A stretch of DNA of 64,000 nucleotides from Streptomyces flavofungini (GCF_014650815.1 NZ_BMVR01000005.1:186001-250000); one strand, 5' to 3'; positions 32,720-41,044 are shown, counted from the stretch's first letter. A program made the numbers and translations. Notes: generated by a model from the letters alone, not told the origin.

Positions 32720-33703
32720 ATGCTTCGGCATGCTATCGCGCCTGCGCGGCGCTACACGAAGGCTTCGCACGACGTCGTACGGCATCCGTGCCTGAACAGC
32801 GACGCGAAGATCCTGCTCCTGTACGTACAGGGGCTCCCGGACGCGGACGCGTCGACCAAGTCCCTGAGCGAGCACGCGGCCCGCCTCGGGATCACGGGGC
32901 GGGCCTACCAGCGGGCCAAGCAACTACTCGCCGACAGCGGCTTCTTGCACGAGTGGCGGTGGCAGGGGGAGCGGGGGCGCTGGATCACGGACCAGTTGCT
33001 GGCGAACGTCACCCTCACGCGTGAGGGGGCGGGGGCGGTTCGGGAGGGAGGTTGCCCCGAGCCGCCGGAGCCCCCAGTGCCGCTGGTGCCCCCAGTTCCA
33101 TCGGTGCCGCCGAGTACGCAGCGACGGACGGTCGGTCGGCCGAGGGGTCGGGAGGTCGGTGGCTCTAACCCGGACAAGAACGTGGGGGAAGATCTTTCCC
33201 ACCTCCCACCGGAAGCGGAGCCGGAAGTCGCCGAGGCGGAGCGGGTGTTGCTGTCGCTGCGGCACGTCAGCCGGGAGCTGCTGCTGGGGGTGCGGGAGGC
33301 CAGAGGGCTCGCGGACGCGGCGGCTGAGTGGTTGCGCCGGGGTGTGTCGGCGGCGGAGCTGCGGCTGGCGCTGACGGCCGGGTTACCGGTGGAGGGCGTG
33401 CGGTCGGCCGCTGGCTTCGTACGGCATCGGTTGGTCCAGAAGCTTCCGGCTGTGGCGGAGGTGGTGCCGGTGGTCGGGGCCGAAGCGGGAGTTGGGGCCG
33501 GGGTTGGGGCGCTGGTGACGTGTGAGGGGCCCGGGGATGAGCACGTGTTTCGGCGGGTGGGGGAGGAGCGGGAGTGCGGGCGGTGCCGGGTGGGTGGGGC
33601 TGCGGCTGCCGGGCGGGCGGGGGTTGCGCGGGGGATGCCGTGGCGGGAGCGGGTGGCGGGGGTGACTGCGGGGGCGGCCGGGGCTGTCGGGGCCGTCGGG
33701 TGA
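32720..33703 (+). CDS. Winged-helix DNA-binding protein
   Basis: A 327-residue protein. The N-terminal ~100 residues look like a helix-turn-helix domain of the replication-initiator/DnaD-like kind: RHPCLNSDAKILLLYVQGLP, STKSLSEHAARLGITGRAYQ, RAKQLLADSGFLHEWRWQGE. A Pro-rich linker (PEPPEPPVPLVPPVPSVPP) and a Leu/Ala-rich helical region follow; the tail holds CEGPGDEHVFRRVGEERECG and is Gly/Ala-rich. Such proteins are common, usually called helix-turn-helix domain proteins, in Streptomyces accessory regions. It ends four bases from the convergent NLR-like gene. Role unknown. Confidence 0.7.
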   Translation: MLRHAIAPARRYTKASHDVVRHPCLNSDAKILLLYVQGLPDADASTKSLSEHAARLGITGRAYQRAKQLLADSGFLHEWRWQGERGRWITDQLLANVTLTREGAGAVREGGCPEPPEPPVPLVPPVPSVPPSTQRRTVGRPRGREVGGSNPDKNVGEDLSHLPPEAEPEVAEAERVLLSLRHVSRELLLGVREARGLADAAAEWLRRGVSAAELRLALTAGLPVEGVRSAAGFVRHRLVQKLPAVAEVVPVVGAEAGVGAGVGALVTCEGPGDEHVFRRVGEERECGRCRVGGAAAAGRAGVARGMPWRERVAGVTAGAAGAVGAVG

Positions 33704-33707
33704 GGGG

Positions 33708-35702
33708 TCAGTCCGGGGTGCTGTCGGCTGCTTGGCGGCGGAGGGCTTGGGCTTCTTCGGCGCGGCCGGTCTGGTCCAGGAGGTGGGCGAGGTTGTACGT
33801 GGCGTCGGCGTGGCCTCTGTTGTGGGCGTGGCGGTAGAGGGTTTCGGCTTCTTCGGTGTGGCCGGTCTGGTCCAGGAGGTGGGCGAGGTTGTACGTGGCG
33901 TTGAGGTGGCCTCTGTTGTGGGCGTGGCGGTAGAGGGTTTCGGCTTCTTCGGTGTGGCCGGTCTGGTCCAGGAGGTGGGCGAGGTTGTACGTGGCGTTGG
34001 CGTGGCCTCTGTTGTGGGCGTGGCGGTAGAGGGCCTCTGCCTCGTCGGTGTGGCCTGCCTGCTCTAGGAGGGCGGCGAGGTTGTTCGTGGCGTTGAGCTG
34101 GCCGTTGTCGTGGGCGTGGCGGTAGAGGGTTTCGGCTTCTTCGGTGTGGCCGGTCTCGGTCAGGAGGTGGGCGAGGTTGAACGTGGCGCTGAGGTGGCCG
34201 TTGTCGTGGGCGTGGCGGTAGAGGGCCTCGGCTTCCTCAGGGCGGCCGGACTGCTCTAGGGGGATGGCGAGGTTGAACGTGGCGTCGAGGTAGCCGTTGT
34301 CGTGGGCGTGGCGGTAGAGGGCCTCGGCTTCCTCGGGGCGGCCGACGTTGGCCAGGAGGTTGGCGAGGTTGTTCGTGGCGCTGAGGTCGCCTCTGTCGTG
34401 GGCGTGGCGGTAGAGGGTCTCGGCTTCCTCGGTACGTCCTGCCTTGGCCGAGAGCAGGGCGAGGTTGAACGTGGCTGTCAGGTTGCCGCCGTCCGCCAGG
34501 GGGCGCACGGCGGCTTCGGCGACATGGAGGGCGTCGGCCCTGTATGCGCTGGTCGCGATGGCGGCGCGGTCGTCATCGTCGGCCGCCTGGGCCAGCGCCG
34601 TCTCCCGTACCCAGTCCGGCACCGCCGACTCCGCCCCGTCCACGAGGTAGTCGAACGCCGACCACCACCCCTCGGTCACCGGAACCAGCGGACTCGTCAC
34701 CCCCAGCCGCACCCGCGAAGCCCACGCGAACGCCTCCTCAAGCCCCTCCGGCCGCAGCACCGAGCCGCCCGCGTCCGTCAGGCACCGCTCGTGCACCTCC
34801 ACCAGCAGCCCCCGCGAGTACGGCCCCCGCAATCCCGCCCGCGCCAGATCGGCAGCCGCCGTCACGAGTGCCGCCCCCCGCGCGTGGCCGCACGCCCGCC
34901 GAGCGCGCTGCCACTCTCGCAACAGCACTGGCCCGGCGGCCATGTACTCGGCGATGCCGTACGTACCGTGGTGCGCTACGGCATCCGCGATCCGTGAGTC
35001 GTCACATTCCCCGGCGCGCGACAGCTCCCCCTCACTCCACAGGCGGTCCAGGTCCACGACCTCCGCCATCCGCAGCACCCGCGCCCCGAGCCCCGCCCAG
35101 CTCTGCGCGACGCCCCCGACACCGTCGTCGTCGCCCGCGCTGAACGTCTCGTACGGCTTCAGCCGCATCGTCGCCACGACCGGCACCCGCAGCCGTACGA
35201 ACTCCGCAAGGACCTCGGGCTCAAGGCCCTCCGGCCCGAGGTACTGCTCCAGGTCGTCCAGCCACACCACACACCGCAGGCCCTCCACGGCCGATGGCGC
35301 GGGCCGCAGCCTCGCGCCCACCGGGGGCGCCAACACCCGGTACCCGCCCAGCAGTTCCCGTACCGCCTCGAACGCCGCCCGCGTCTTCCCCGCCGTGGAG
35401 TCGCCCACGACCAGCACGAGCCCGCCCTCCTCGGCCGCCTCCCGGACCCGCTCCCGCAACTCCTCGTCTACGTCCCGCTCGACGTACGGCGGCAACTTGC
35501 TGCCGTCCTCCCCGGGCCGCGCCCGATGCGCCCCGGCGGCCAGGGCGTCCCAGTCGCGGGCGAGCGGCCAGCGGTCGGGGTCCTGCAAGTACGGCTGGTG
35601 CGGCGTCCCCGCCCGTTCCGCGCCGAACGTGACGGACCCGATCGACTGCGCCTGGATGACGTCGCGTTGCTTGCCGCCGGAGATGTGGTTGTCGCCCGTC
35701 AT
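33708..35702 (-). CDS. NLR-like protein: RHIM-like motif, P-loop ATPase, TPR repeats (1)
   Basis: A 664-residue protein with three parts. Residues 5-26 (NHISGGKQRDVIQAQSIGSV then TF) match the pattern N-x-I/V-S-G...V-I/V-Q-A-x-x-I...V of RHIM-like amyloid signalling motifs found N-terminally on actinobacterial NLR-like proteins. A P-loop NTPase follows, with Walker A GDSTAGKT (100-107) and Walker B CVVWLDDLE (144-152), then a helical region. Residues about 423-646 are seven 32-residue TPR repeats of the type TEEAETLYRHAHNRGHLNAT, the last three almost identical. This is the layout of STAND/NLR sensors: repeats sense, the ATPase oligomerises, the motif recruits an effector. Function here is inferred. 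Confidence 0.8.
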   Translation of the reverse strand: MTGDNHISGGKQRDVIQAQSIGSVTFGAERAGTPHQPYLQDPDRWPLARDWDALAAGAHRARPGEDGSKLPPYVERDVDEELRERVREAAEEGGLVLVVGDSTAGKTRAAFEAVRELLGGYRVLAPPVGARLRPAPSAVEGLRCVVWLDDLEQYLGPEGLEPEVLAEFVRLRVPVVATMRLKPYETFSAGDDDGVGGVAQSWAGLGARVLRMAEVVDLDRLWSEGELSRAGECDDSRIADAVAHHGTYGIAEYMAAGPVLLREWQRARRACGHARGAALVTAAADLARAGLRGPYSRGLLVEVHERCLTDAGGSVLRPEGLEEAFAWASRVRLGVTSPLVPVTEGWWSAFDYLVDGAESAVPDWVRETALAQAADDDDRAAIATSAYRADALHVAEAAVRPLADGGNLTATFNLALLSAKAGRTEEAETLYRHAHDRGDLSATNNLANLLANVGRPEEAEALYRHAHDNGYLDATFNLAIPLEQSGRPEEAEALYRHAHDNGHLSATFNLAHLLTETGHTEEAETLYRHAHDNGQLNATNNLAALLEQAGHTDEAEALYRHAHNRGHANATYNLAHLLDQTGHTEEAETLYRHAHNRGHLNATYNLAHLLDQTGHTEEAETLYRHAHNRGHADATYNLAHLLDQTGRAEEAQALRRQAADSTPD

Positions 35703-35710
35703 GCCTACCT

Positions 35711-35737
35711 ACGGTAGTCGGGGGTGCGTGCCCAACC
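35711..35737 (-). promoter_or_regulatory. Upstream element of NLR-like gene 1
   Basis: On the minus strand GGTTGGG (35731-35737) is followed 14 bases later by TACCGT (35711-35716), and the ATG begins eight bases after that. The same two elements with the same spacing stand before the second paralogue, while the bases between them differ, so they are probably promoter elements. Confidence 0.45.
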
Positions 35738-35824
35738 ACCGCGTTCCGCAAGGAGATCAGGGCCGGTGGCTCAACCAGCCGGGAAGCCGGGGGCGGCTGG
35801 GGCCGTGGGCCGTGGGGTGAGGGG

Positions 35825-37633
35825 TCAGCCCGGGAGGTCGTCGGGTGTGGCCTCGCGGCGGATGGCTTCCGCCTCCCGGGTGTGGCCGAATTCGTCGAGC
35901 AGGAGCACCAGGTTGTGCGTGGCCTCGGGGTGGCCCCTGTCGTGGGCGTGGCGGTAGAGGGATTCGGCTTCTTCGGTGCGGTCGAGTTCGTCGAGGAGGA
36001 CGGCGAGGTTGAAGGTGCCGTCGAGGTGGCCGTGGGTGTGGGCGTGCCGGAGGAGGGTCTCGGCTTCCTCGGGGCGGTCGGACTGCTTCAGGAGGATGGC
36101 GAGGTTGTTCGTGGCGGCGAGGTGGCCACGGGTGTGGGCGTGGCGGTAGACGGCTTCGGCTTCTTCGGCGCGGTCGTGTTCGTCGAGGAAGACGGCGAGG
36201 TTGAAAGTGCCGTCGGGGTGGCCGTGGGCGTGGGCATGGCGGTAGAGCGCCTCGGCCTCTTCGGTGCGGCCGCCGTCGGCCAGGAGGTGGGCGAGGTTGT
36301 TCGTCGCGTCGAGCTGGCCGTTGTCGTGTGCGTGGCGGTACAGGGCCTCGGCTTCTTCGGTACGTCCTGCCTTGGCCGAGAGCAGGGCGAGGTTGAACGT
36401 GGCCGTCAGATTGCCGCCGTCCGCCAGGGGGCGCACGGCGGCTTCGGCGACACGGAGCGCGTCGGCCCGGTATGCGCTGGTCGCGATGGCGTAGCGGTCG
36501 TCGTCGTCGGCCGCGTGGGCGAGGGCCGTCTCTCGGATCCAGTCCGGTACGGCCGACTCCGCGCCGTCGACGAGGTAGTCGAACGCCGACCACCAGCCCT
36601 CGGTCACCGGCACCAGGGGACTCGTCACACCGAGCCGCACGCGGGCGGCCCACGCGAACGCGTCGTCGAGGCTTTCCGGCCGCAGCACGGAGCCACCCGC
36701 GTCCGTCAGGCACCGCTCGTGGACCTCCACAAGCAGTCCCCGGGCGTACGGGCCGCGCAGCCCCGCCCGGGACAGGTCGACGGCCGCCGTCACGAGTGCC
36801 GCGCCGCGCGCGTGGCCGCCGCCCGTCCGCCGGGCGCGGCGCCATTCCCGCAGCAGCACCGGTCCGGCGGCGATGTATTCGGCGATGCCGTACGTCCCGT
36901 GGTGGGCGACGGCGTCCGCGATGCGGACGTCCTCGCAGGCCCCGGCGCGGGACAGCTCGCCCGCACTCCACAGGCGGTCCAGGTCCACCACCTCCGCCGT
37001 GCGCAGGACCCGCGAACTCAGGCCCGCCCAGCGCTGCTCGCCGGTGCCGTCGTCGGTGCTCGTGCTGAACGTCTCGTACGGCTTCAGTCGCATCGTCGCG
37101 ACGACGGGGACGCGCAGGCGAACGAACTCCGCGAGCAGCTCGGGCTCCAGGCCGTCGGGCCCGAGGTACTGCTCCAGGTCGTCCAGCCACACCACGCACC
37201 GCCGGTGCGCGCAGGCCTCGACGGCGTCCGGGGCAGGTCGGAGCGGAGCGCCCGCCGGGGGCGCCAACACCCGGTGCTCGGGGAGCAGTTCGCGTACGGC
37301 CTCGAAGGCGGCGCGGGTCTTTCCAGCGGTGGAGTCGCCCACCACCAGGACGAGGCCCCCGTCCTCGGCCGCCTCCTGGATCCGCTCCCGCAGCTCGGTG
37401 TCGACGTCCCGCGTGACGTACGGCGGGAGTTTGCTGCCGTCCTCGCCGGGGCGTGCCCGATGTGCTCCGGCGGCCAGGGCGTCCCACTCCCGGGCGAGCG
37501 GCCAGCGGTCCGGGTCCTGCAGGTACCGCTGCTGCGGCGTCCCCGCCCGTTCCGCGCCGAACGTGACGGACCCGATCGACTGCGCCTGGATGACGTCGCG
37601 CTGCTCGCCGCCGGAGATGTGGTTGCCCGCCAT
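35825..37633 (-). CDS. NLR-like protein: RHIM-like motif, P-loop ATPase, TPR repeats (2)
   Basis: A 602-residue tandem paralogue of gene 1. The N-terminal ~60 residues are almost unchanged (NHISGGEQRDVIQAQSIGSV), as are Walker A GDSTAGKT and Walker B CVVWLDDLEQYL. The middle is similar throughout (GLLVEVHERCLTDAGGSVLR, EGWWSAFDYLVDGAESAVPD). It has five full 32-residue TPR repeats instead of seven, and these are more diverged from each other (EALYRHAHAHGHPDGTFNLA, ETLLRHAHTHGHLDGTFNLA). Conservation is thus highest in the signalling motif and ATPase and lowest in the repeats, as expected if the repeats recognise different ligands. Confidence 0.8.
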   Translation of the reverse strand: MAGNHISGGEQRDVIQAQSIGSVTFGAERAGTPQQRYLQDPDRWPLAREWDALAAGAHRARPGEDGSKLPPYVTRDVDTELRERIQEAAEDGGLVLVVGDSTAGKTRAAFEAVRELLPEHRVLAPPAGAPLRPAPDAVEACAHRRCVVWLDDLEQYLGPDGLEPELLAEFVRLRVPVVATMRLKPYETFSTSTDDGTGEQRWAGLSSRVLRTAEVVDLDRLWSAGELSRAGACEDVRIADAVAHHGTYGIAEYIAAGPVLLREWRRARRTGGGHARGAALVTAAVDLSRAGLRGPYARGLLVEVHERCLTDAGGSVLRPESLDDAFAWAARVRLGVTSPLVPVTEGWWSAFDYLVDGAESAVPDWIRETALAHAADDDDRYAIATSAYRADALRVAEAAVRPLADGGNLTATFNLALLSAKAGRTEEAEALYRHAHDNGQLDATNNLAHLLADGGRTEEAEALYRHAHAHGHPDGTFNLAVFLDEHDRAEEAEAVYRHAHTRGHLAATNNLAILLKQSDRPEEAETLLRHAHTHGHLDGTFNLAVLLDELDRTEEAESLYRHAHDRGHPEATHNLVLLLDEFGHTREAEAIRREATPDDLPG

Positions 37634-37641
37634 GCCTCCCT

Positions 37642-37668
37642 ACGGTAGTCCGAACCGCCCCCCCAACC
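37642..37668 (-). promoter_or_regulatory. Upstream element of NLR-like gene 2
   Basis: Minus-strand GGTTGGG (37662-37668) and TACCGT (37642-37647) with a 14-base gap, followed by AGGGAGG and the ATG. AGGGAGG is the likely ribosome-binding site. Same layout as at the first paralogue. Confidence 0.45.
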
Positions 37669-37700
37669 ACCGTGTCCCACAACCGACTAGAACGCTCTAT

Positions 37701-38540
37701 TCAGTCGATCGTAAAGTCTGCGACGTGATCGGCGGCCCATGTCGTGAACGGGCGCGCCGGGCTGCCCGTCAGTTTCTCGACCGTGGAGGTCAGGGCGACC
37801 GGCTTGCCGTCGTTGGACTCCCACCAGTTCAGGAGGGCGTCGGCGTACCCGGCGGGGATGTAGTCCGCCATTTCCCGCTTCCACTCGTCGCGGGTGACCT
37901 GCTTGATCGTGGCCGGGCTGCCCGTGACCGCGGCGAGTCGGTCGATCTGCTCGCTGAACGAGAGCGACTCGGGGCCGGAGAGCGTGAACCGGCCGCCGTG
38001 GTGGCGGGGTTGGGAGAGTACGGCGCGGGCCGCCTCCGCCACGTCCCGCTCGTGGATCGGGTCGTTGTGCGCGTCCGGGAACGGCAGGCTCACCGGGCGG
38101 CCGGCCTTGATGGGCCACGCCCAGGCTCCGGCGTTCGACGCGAACGAACCCGGGCGCAGGATCGTCGTCGTGATCGGCGAGGCCAACAGGGCCTTCTCCA
38201 CCGTGAGATGGGACGCTGCCAGCGGGTCGTCCTCGGGGGCCGGGCCCAGCACGCTCGATGAGGACAGCAGCACGATGTGCTCGACCCCGGCCCGCTGGGC
38301 GTGGTCGACGAAGTCGGTGATGCGGTCGGGGGAGGCGTAGAGGAAGACGGTCTTGATGTCCGCCAGGGCCGTGGGGAAGTCGGCCGGGTCGGTGAGAGCC
38401 AGGCGCGTGGTGGGCACGCCGGGGGGTGGGATGAGGTCGTCGGGGTGCGCGGAGGCCAGGCGGAGGGGGAGGCCGTCGGCGTGGAGGAGGGCGGTGAGGC
38501 GGGTGGCTACCGCGCCGCGGGCGCCGGTGATGAGGATCAT
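37701..38540 (-). CDS. NmrA-type NAD(P)-binding oxidoreductase
   Basis: A 279-residue atypical SDR protein. MILITGARGAVATRLTALLH has the Rossmann G-x-x-G-x-x-x pattern (GARGAVA), followed by LLSSSSVLGPAPEDDPLAAS, TTILRPGSFASNAGAWAWPI and the C-terminal LSFSEQIDRLAAVTGSPATI, as in NmrA/YtfG-like NAD(P)H-binding proteins that act as quinone reductases or redox-sensing regulators. The Tyr-x-x-x-Lys pair of classical SDRs is missing, as usual in this group. ATG 38540 is chosen: the frame upstream is low-complexity repeat. The divergent TetR gene and its operators suggest regulated expression. Confidence 0.85.
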   Translation of the reverse strand: MILITGARGAVATRLTALLHADGLPLRLASAHPDDLIPPPGVPTTRLALTDPADFPTALADIKTVFLYASPDRITDFVDHAQRAGVEHIVLLSSSSVLGPAPEDDPLAASHLTVEKALLASPITTTILRPGSFASNAGAWAWPIKAGRPVSLPFPDAHNDPIHERDVAEAARAVLSQPRHHGGRFTLSGPESLSFSEQIDRLAAVTGSPATIKQVTRDEWKREMADYIPAGYADALLNWWESNDGKPVALTSTVEKLTGSPARPFTTWAADHVADFTID

Positions 38541-38614
38541 GGGGGATCGAGTCCTTCGGGGTGTCGGTGGGCGCGGGCTTGGGCCGGGGCTGGGGGCCGA
38601 GGGGGCCCGGGTAG

Positions 38615-38720
38615 TCGTAGCGGCCGAGCAAGCCGAGCAAGCCGAGCTGGCCGGGCTGGCCGGGCTGGCCGAGCAAGCCGAGCTGGCCGGGCTGGCTGAG
38701 CAAGCCGGGCTGGCCATGTG
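38615..38720. repeat. Low-complexity CCGAGCAAG/CCGGGCTGG region
   Basis: Units of nine to ten bases (CCGAGCAAG, CCGAGCTGG, CCGGGCTGG) alternate irregularly in the 385-bp gap between the NmrA-type gene and the divergent tetR gene. No gene is supported. The minus-strand translation reads as Gly-Leu-Leu-Gly/Gln-Pro-Gly collagen-like repeats in one frame, which is a by-product of the repeats. Confidence 0.75.
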
Positions 38721-38829
38721 AGCCGAGCAAGCCCTGTGAGCCGTACGGGCCGACGAGGACTTCCGTCGCCGTACCGCCGCGCCAGGAAGACGATGATGAG
38801 CGAGCCGTCGGCGAGCGTGAGCGATTCAC

Positions 38830-38889
38830 GTTCGTCACGAACAGCGTTCGCTCCGGTGTGTCACAGGCTAGGAAACGAACGCCGTTCGT
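38830..38889 (+). promoter_or_regulatory. Two palindromic TetR operator candidates
   Basis: GTTCGTCACGAAC (38830-38842) is a perfect 13-bp palindrome. ACGAAC-GCC-GTTCGT (38875-38889) is a 15-bp dyad with the same half-site. A further CGTTCG half-site follows near 38899. Both lie in the promoter region just upstream of the tetR ATG at 38925 and on the promoter side of the divergent oxidoreductase. Confidence 0.7.
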
Positions 38890-38924
38890 GTCAAACACCG
38901 TTCGCTCCGAGCTACCCTTCCGTC

Positions 38925-39590
38925 ATGACCACCCCGCCCGTCAGCCGCCGCGCGCGCCCCGCCAAGGCCCCCCTCAGCCGCGACGTCATCGTGCGGACCG
39001 GCCTGGAGATCCTGGACCGCGACGGCCTGGACGCCCTGACGATGCGCCGCGTGGCGAAGGAGCTCGACACCGGCCCGGCCTCGCTGTACGTCTACGTTGC
39101 CCATCGCGACGACTTGATGACGGCGATGCTCGACGCGGCCCTCGCGCAGGTGCCGCTCGCCTCGGACGGCACCTGGCAGGAGCGGCTCCGGGCGCTGGCC
39201 GCCGCCGCGACCGAGGCCATGAGCCGCCACGAGGGCCTCGCCGCCGTCGCCCTCGGCGCGATCCCCACCGGCGACAACGCCCTCCTCGTCCTGGACCGCA
39301 TGCTCGCCCTGCTCAAGGAGGGCGGCCTCGACGACGTCACCGCCGCCTGGGCCGTGGACCTGCTCTTCCTCCACGTCGCCGCGGCGGCGGCCGAGCAGGC
39401 CACGTACGACACCAAGGACACCGAAGAGGAGGACGCCATCGCCGCAGCCGACCGGCGCTACGCGGCCCTGCCCGCCGACAAGTACCCGATGATCACCGGA
39501 CTCCGCGAGGCCCTGTTCGCCCCCGGCGACCGCGCCACGTGGCAGTTGAACGTCCTGATCAACGGGATCCTTCACACGCCGGCCCGCTGA
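38925..39590 (+). CDS. TetR family regulator
   Basis: A 221-residue regulator. The N-terminal HTH (VIVRTGLEILDRDGLDALTM, RRVAKELDTGPASLYVYVAH) has the TetR core, here of the TetR-class type with the ASLYVYV recognition helix. The C-terminal domain (LLKEGGLDDVTAAWAVDLLF, ADKYPMITGLREALF) resembles the TetR_C family. It likely represses itself and the divergent NmrA-type gene through the two palindromes. Start ATG 38925; the open frame further up is repeat DNA. No Shine-Dalgarno is evident. Confidence 0.88.
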   Translation: MTTPPVSRRARPAKAPLSRDVIVRTGLEILDRDGLDALTMRRVAKELDTGPASLYVYVAHRDDLMTAMLDAALAQVPLASDGTWQERLRALAAAATEAMSRHEGLAAVALGAIPTGDNALLVLDRMLALLKEGGLDDVTAAWAVDLLFLHVAAAAAEQATYDTKDTEEEDAIAAADRRYAALPADKYPMITGLREALFAPGDRATWQLNVLINGILHTPAR

Positions 39591-40041
39591 GCGCGGGCGT
39601 CCTCGCGAGCCGTGCTGCGGCGGCCGCCAGCGGCCGGACGCGCCTGCGCCCGATGGCCGGGATCCGGCCCTTCCCCCGCCGGGGCCACCGCCGCGCGCGC
39701 CGCATCACCGGCCTTGTGCGCGCGATGACCTCCCGTACGCCGAACGGTTTCGACACGTAGTCGTCGGCCCCCAGCTCCAGGCCCACCACCCGGTCCGTCT
39801 CGTCGCTCCGCGCACTGATCACGATGATCGGTACGTCGCCACGCGCCCGGAGCGCCTTGCACACGTCGAGGCCGTCCGCGTCCGGCAGCCCGAGGTCGGG
39901 CAGGACGACGTCGGACGCCCCCTCGTGGGCCAGCGCCGCCCCGCCCGTGGTCACCCGCTCCACCTCGAAGCCGTACCGGACCAGGCCGCGTCGCGGTGAC
40001 TGGGCGATCGGTTCGTCGTCTTCCACCAGAAGTACGCGCAC
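39559..40041 (-). pseudogene. Truncated OmpR-type response regulator, receiver only
   Basis: The first ~120 residues are a receiver domain: VLLVEDDEP, phospho-acceptor D49 in VVLPDLGLPDADG, VISARSDETDRV, and the Lys in DDYVSKPFG. Then the sequence turns into a basic low-complexity tail (RRWPRRGKGR) instead of an OmpR/PhoB winged helix, and the frame runs into the convergent tetR end. Two prolines replace helix or strand residues (SPRRGL, VVLPD). No histidine kinase is adjacent. This fits a decaying two-component regulator that has lost its output domain, though a receiver-only protein cannot be excluded. Confidence 0.65.
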
Positions 40042-40051
40042 GGCCCGGACC

Positions 40052-41044
40052 CTAGCCCGCGGCCGGGATCTCCATGCCGGAAGTCGCGTGGGCTTTCGCG
40101 GCGCGCGTTCGGTATCTGCCCGGGGTCACCCCGAACTCCCTGCTGAACGCGTGCGACAGCGCGTACGGCGAGCCGTAGCCCACGCGGCGTGCGATCGCCT
40201 CCAAGGGAGCCTCGCCGTCCCGCAGCAGCGCCGCCGCCCGCGTCATCCGCCACCAGCTCAGGTACGCCATCGGCGGGCGGCCGACCAAGAGCGTGAACCT
40301 GCGGGCCAGGGTGGCGCGGGAGACGCCCGCACGGGCCGCCAACTGGTCGTTCGTCCAGGGGTGGGCCGGGTCGGTGTGCAGGAGACTCAGGGCCGACGCC
40401 ACCACCGGGTCGCCCAGGGCGCACGGCCAGCCGGACGTGCCCGCCACCGCGCGGTCGGCCAGCCAGGCCCGGATCAGGTAGACGAGGAGGAGGTCCAGGA
40501 GGCCGGGTACGGCGATGTCGGCGCCGGGGCGGACGTCCGTCGTCTCGTGCGCCAACAGGCCGAGCGCCGCGTGCAGTTCGGGGTGGCGGTCCGGGGCCGC
40601 CGGGAGGTGGAGGACGTCGGGGAGCTCGGCGAGGAGGGGGTGGGCGCGGGCGCGGTCGAGGCGGTACTTGCCGCACATGAGCTCGGCGGTGGGGGTGTTC
40701 GGGGCGGGGGTGTCCGGTACGGCTGTGCTCGGGTCGGCCGCGTCCGGGCGGTCCGCCCAGCGGTCGAACTCCACCGCCCGCCGCGCCGCCGCCACCCCCT
40801 CCGCCGCCGCGTCCGCGAGCAGGTGCTCCGAGCCGTGCGGCAGCAGCACCACATCGCCCCGGCCCAGCGGGACCGGCCGGTGGCCCTCGTCGAGCAACAG
40901 CTGGCAGCTCCCGTCCAGGACCACGTGGAAGCCCGCCCCCTCGTACGCGGGCAGCCGGGCGCACCAACTGCCTTCCGCCCGCACCCGGTTGGCGAACGGG
41001 TCGCCCACCCGCACCGCCGCGATCGCGTCGCTCACCACGTCCAT
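40052..41044 (-). CDS. AraC family regulator with cupin N-terminus
   Basis: A 330-residue regulator. The N-terminal half is a cupin_6-type sensor domain (FHVVLDGSCQLLLDEGHRPV, LGRGDVVLLPHGSEHLL). The C-terminal ~100 residues hold two HTHs of the AraC type: WTNDQLAARAGVSRATLARR, then IARRVGYGSPYALSHAFSRE with FGVTPGRYR. It starts about 190 bp from the divergent metallo-hydrolase gene, and three 19-bp direct repeats in that gap are candidate binding sites. AraC/cupin_6 proteins often control a neighbouring detoxification or oxidoreductase gene. Confidence 0.88.
   Translation of the reverse strand: MDVVSDAIAAVRVGDPFANRVRAEGSWCARLPAYEGAGFHVVLDGSCQLLLDEGHRPVPLGRGDVVLLPHGSEHLLADAAAEGVAAARRAVEFDRWADRPDAADPSTAVPDTPAPNTPTAELMCGKYRLDRARAHPLLAELPDVLHLPAAPDRHPELHAALGLLAHETTDVRPGADIAVPGLLDLLLVYLIRAWLADRAVAGTSGWPCALGDPVVASALSLLHTDPAHPWTNDQLAARAGVSRATLARRFTLLVGRPPMAYLSWWRMTRAAALLRDGEAPLEAIARRVGYGSPYALSHAFSREFGVTPGRYRTRAAKAHATSGMEIPAAG

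Noticed and set aside
33740..34430. CRISPR-like array
   Set aside because: The 96-bp period encodes TPR units in frame, with no unique spacers.
38541..38898. Collagen-like protein on the minus strand
   Set aside because: The Gly-Leu/Gln-Pro-Gly pattern comes from a simple DNA repeat over a regulatory region and crosses TetR operators.
39700..40041. Complete two-component system
   Set aside because: No kinase gene is found and the regulator lacks its DNA-binding domain.
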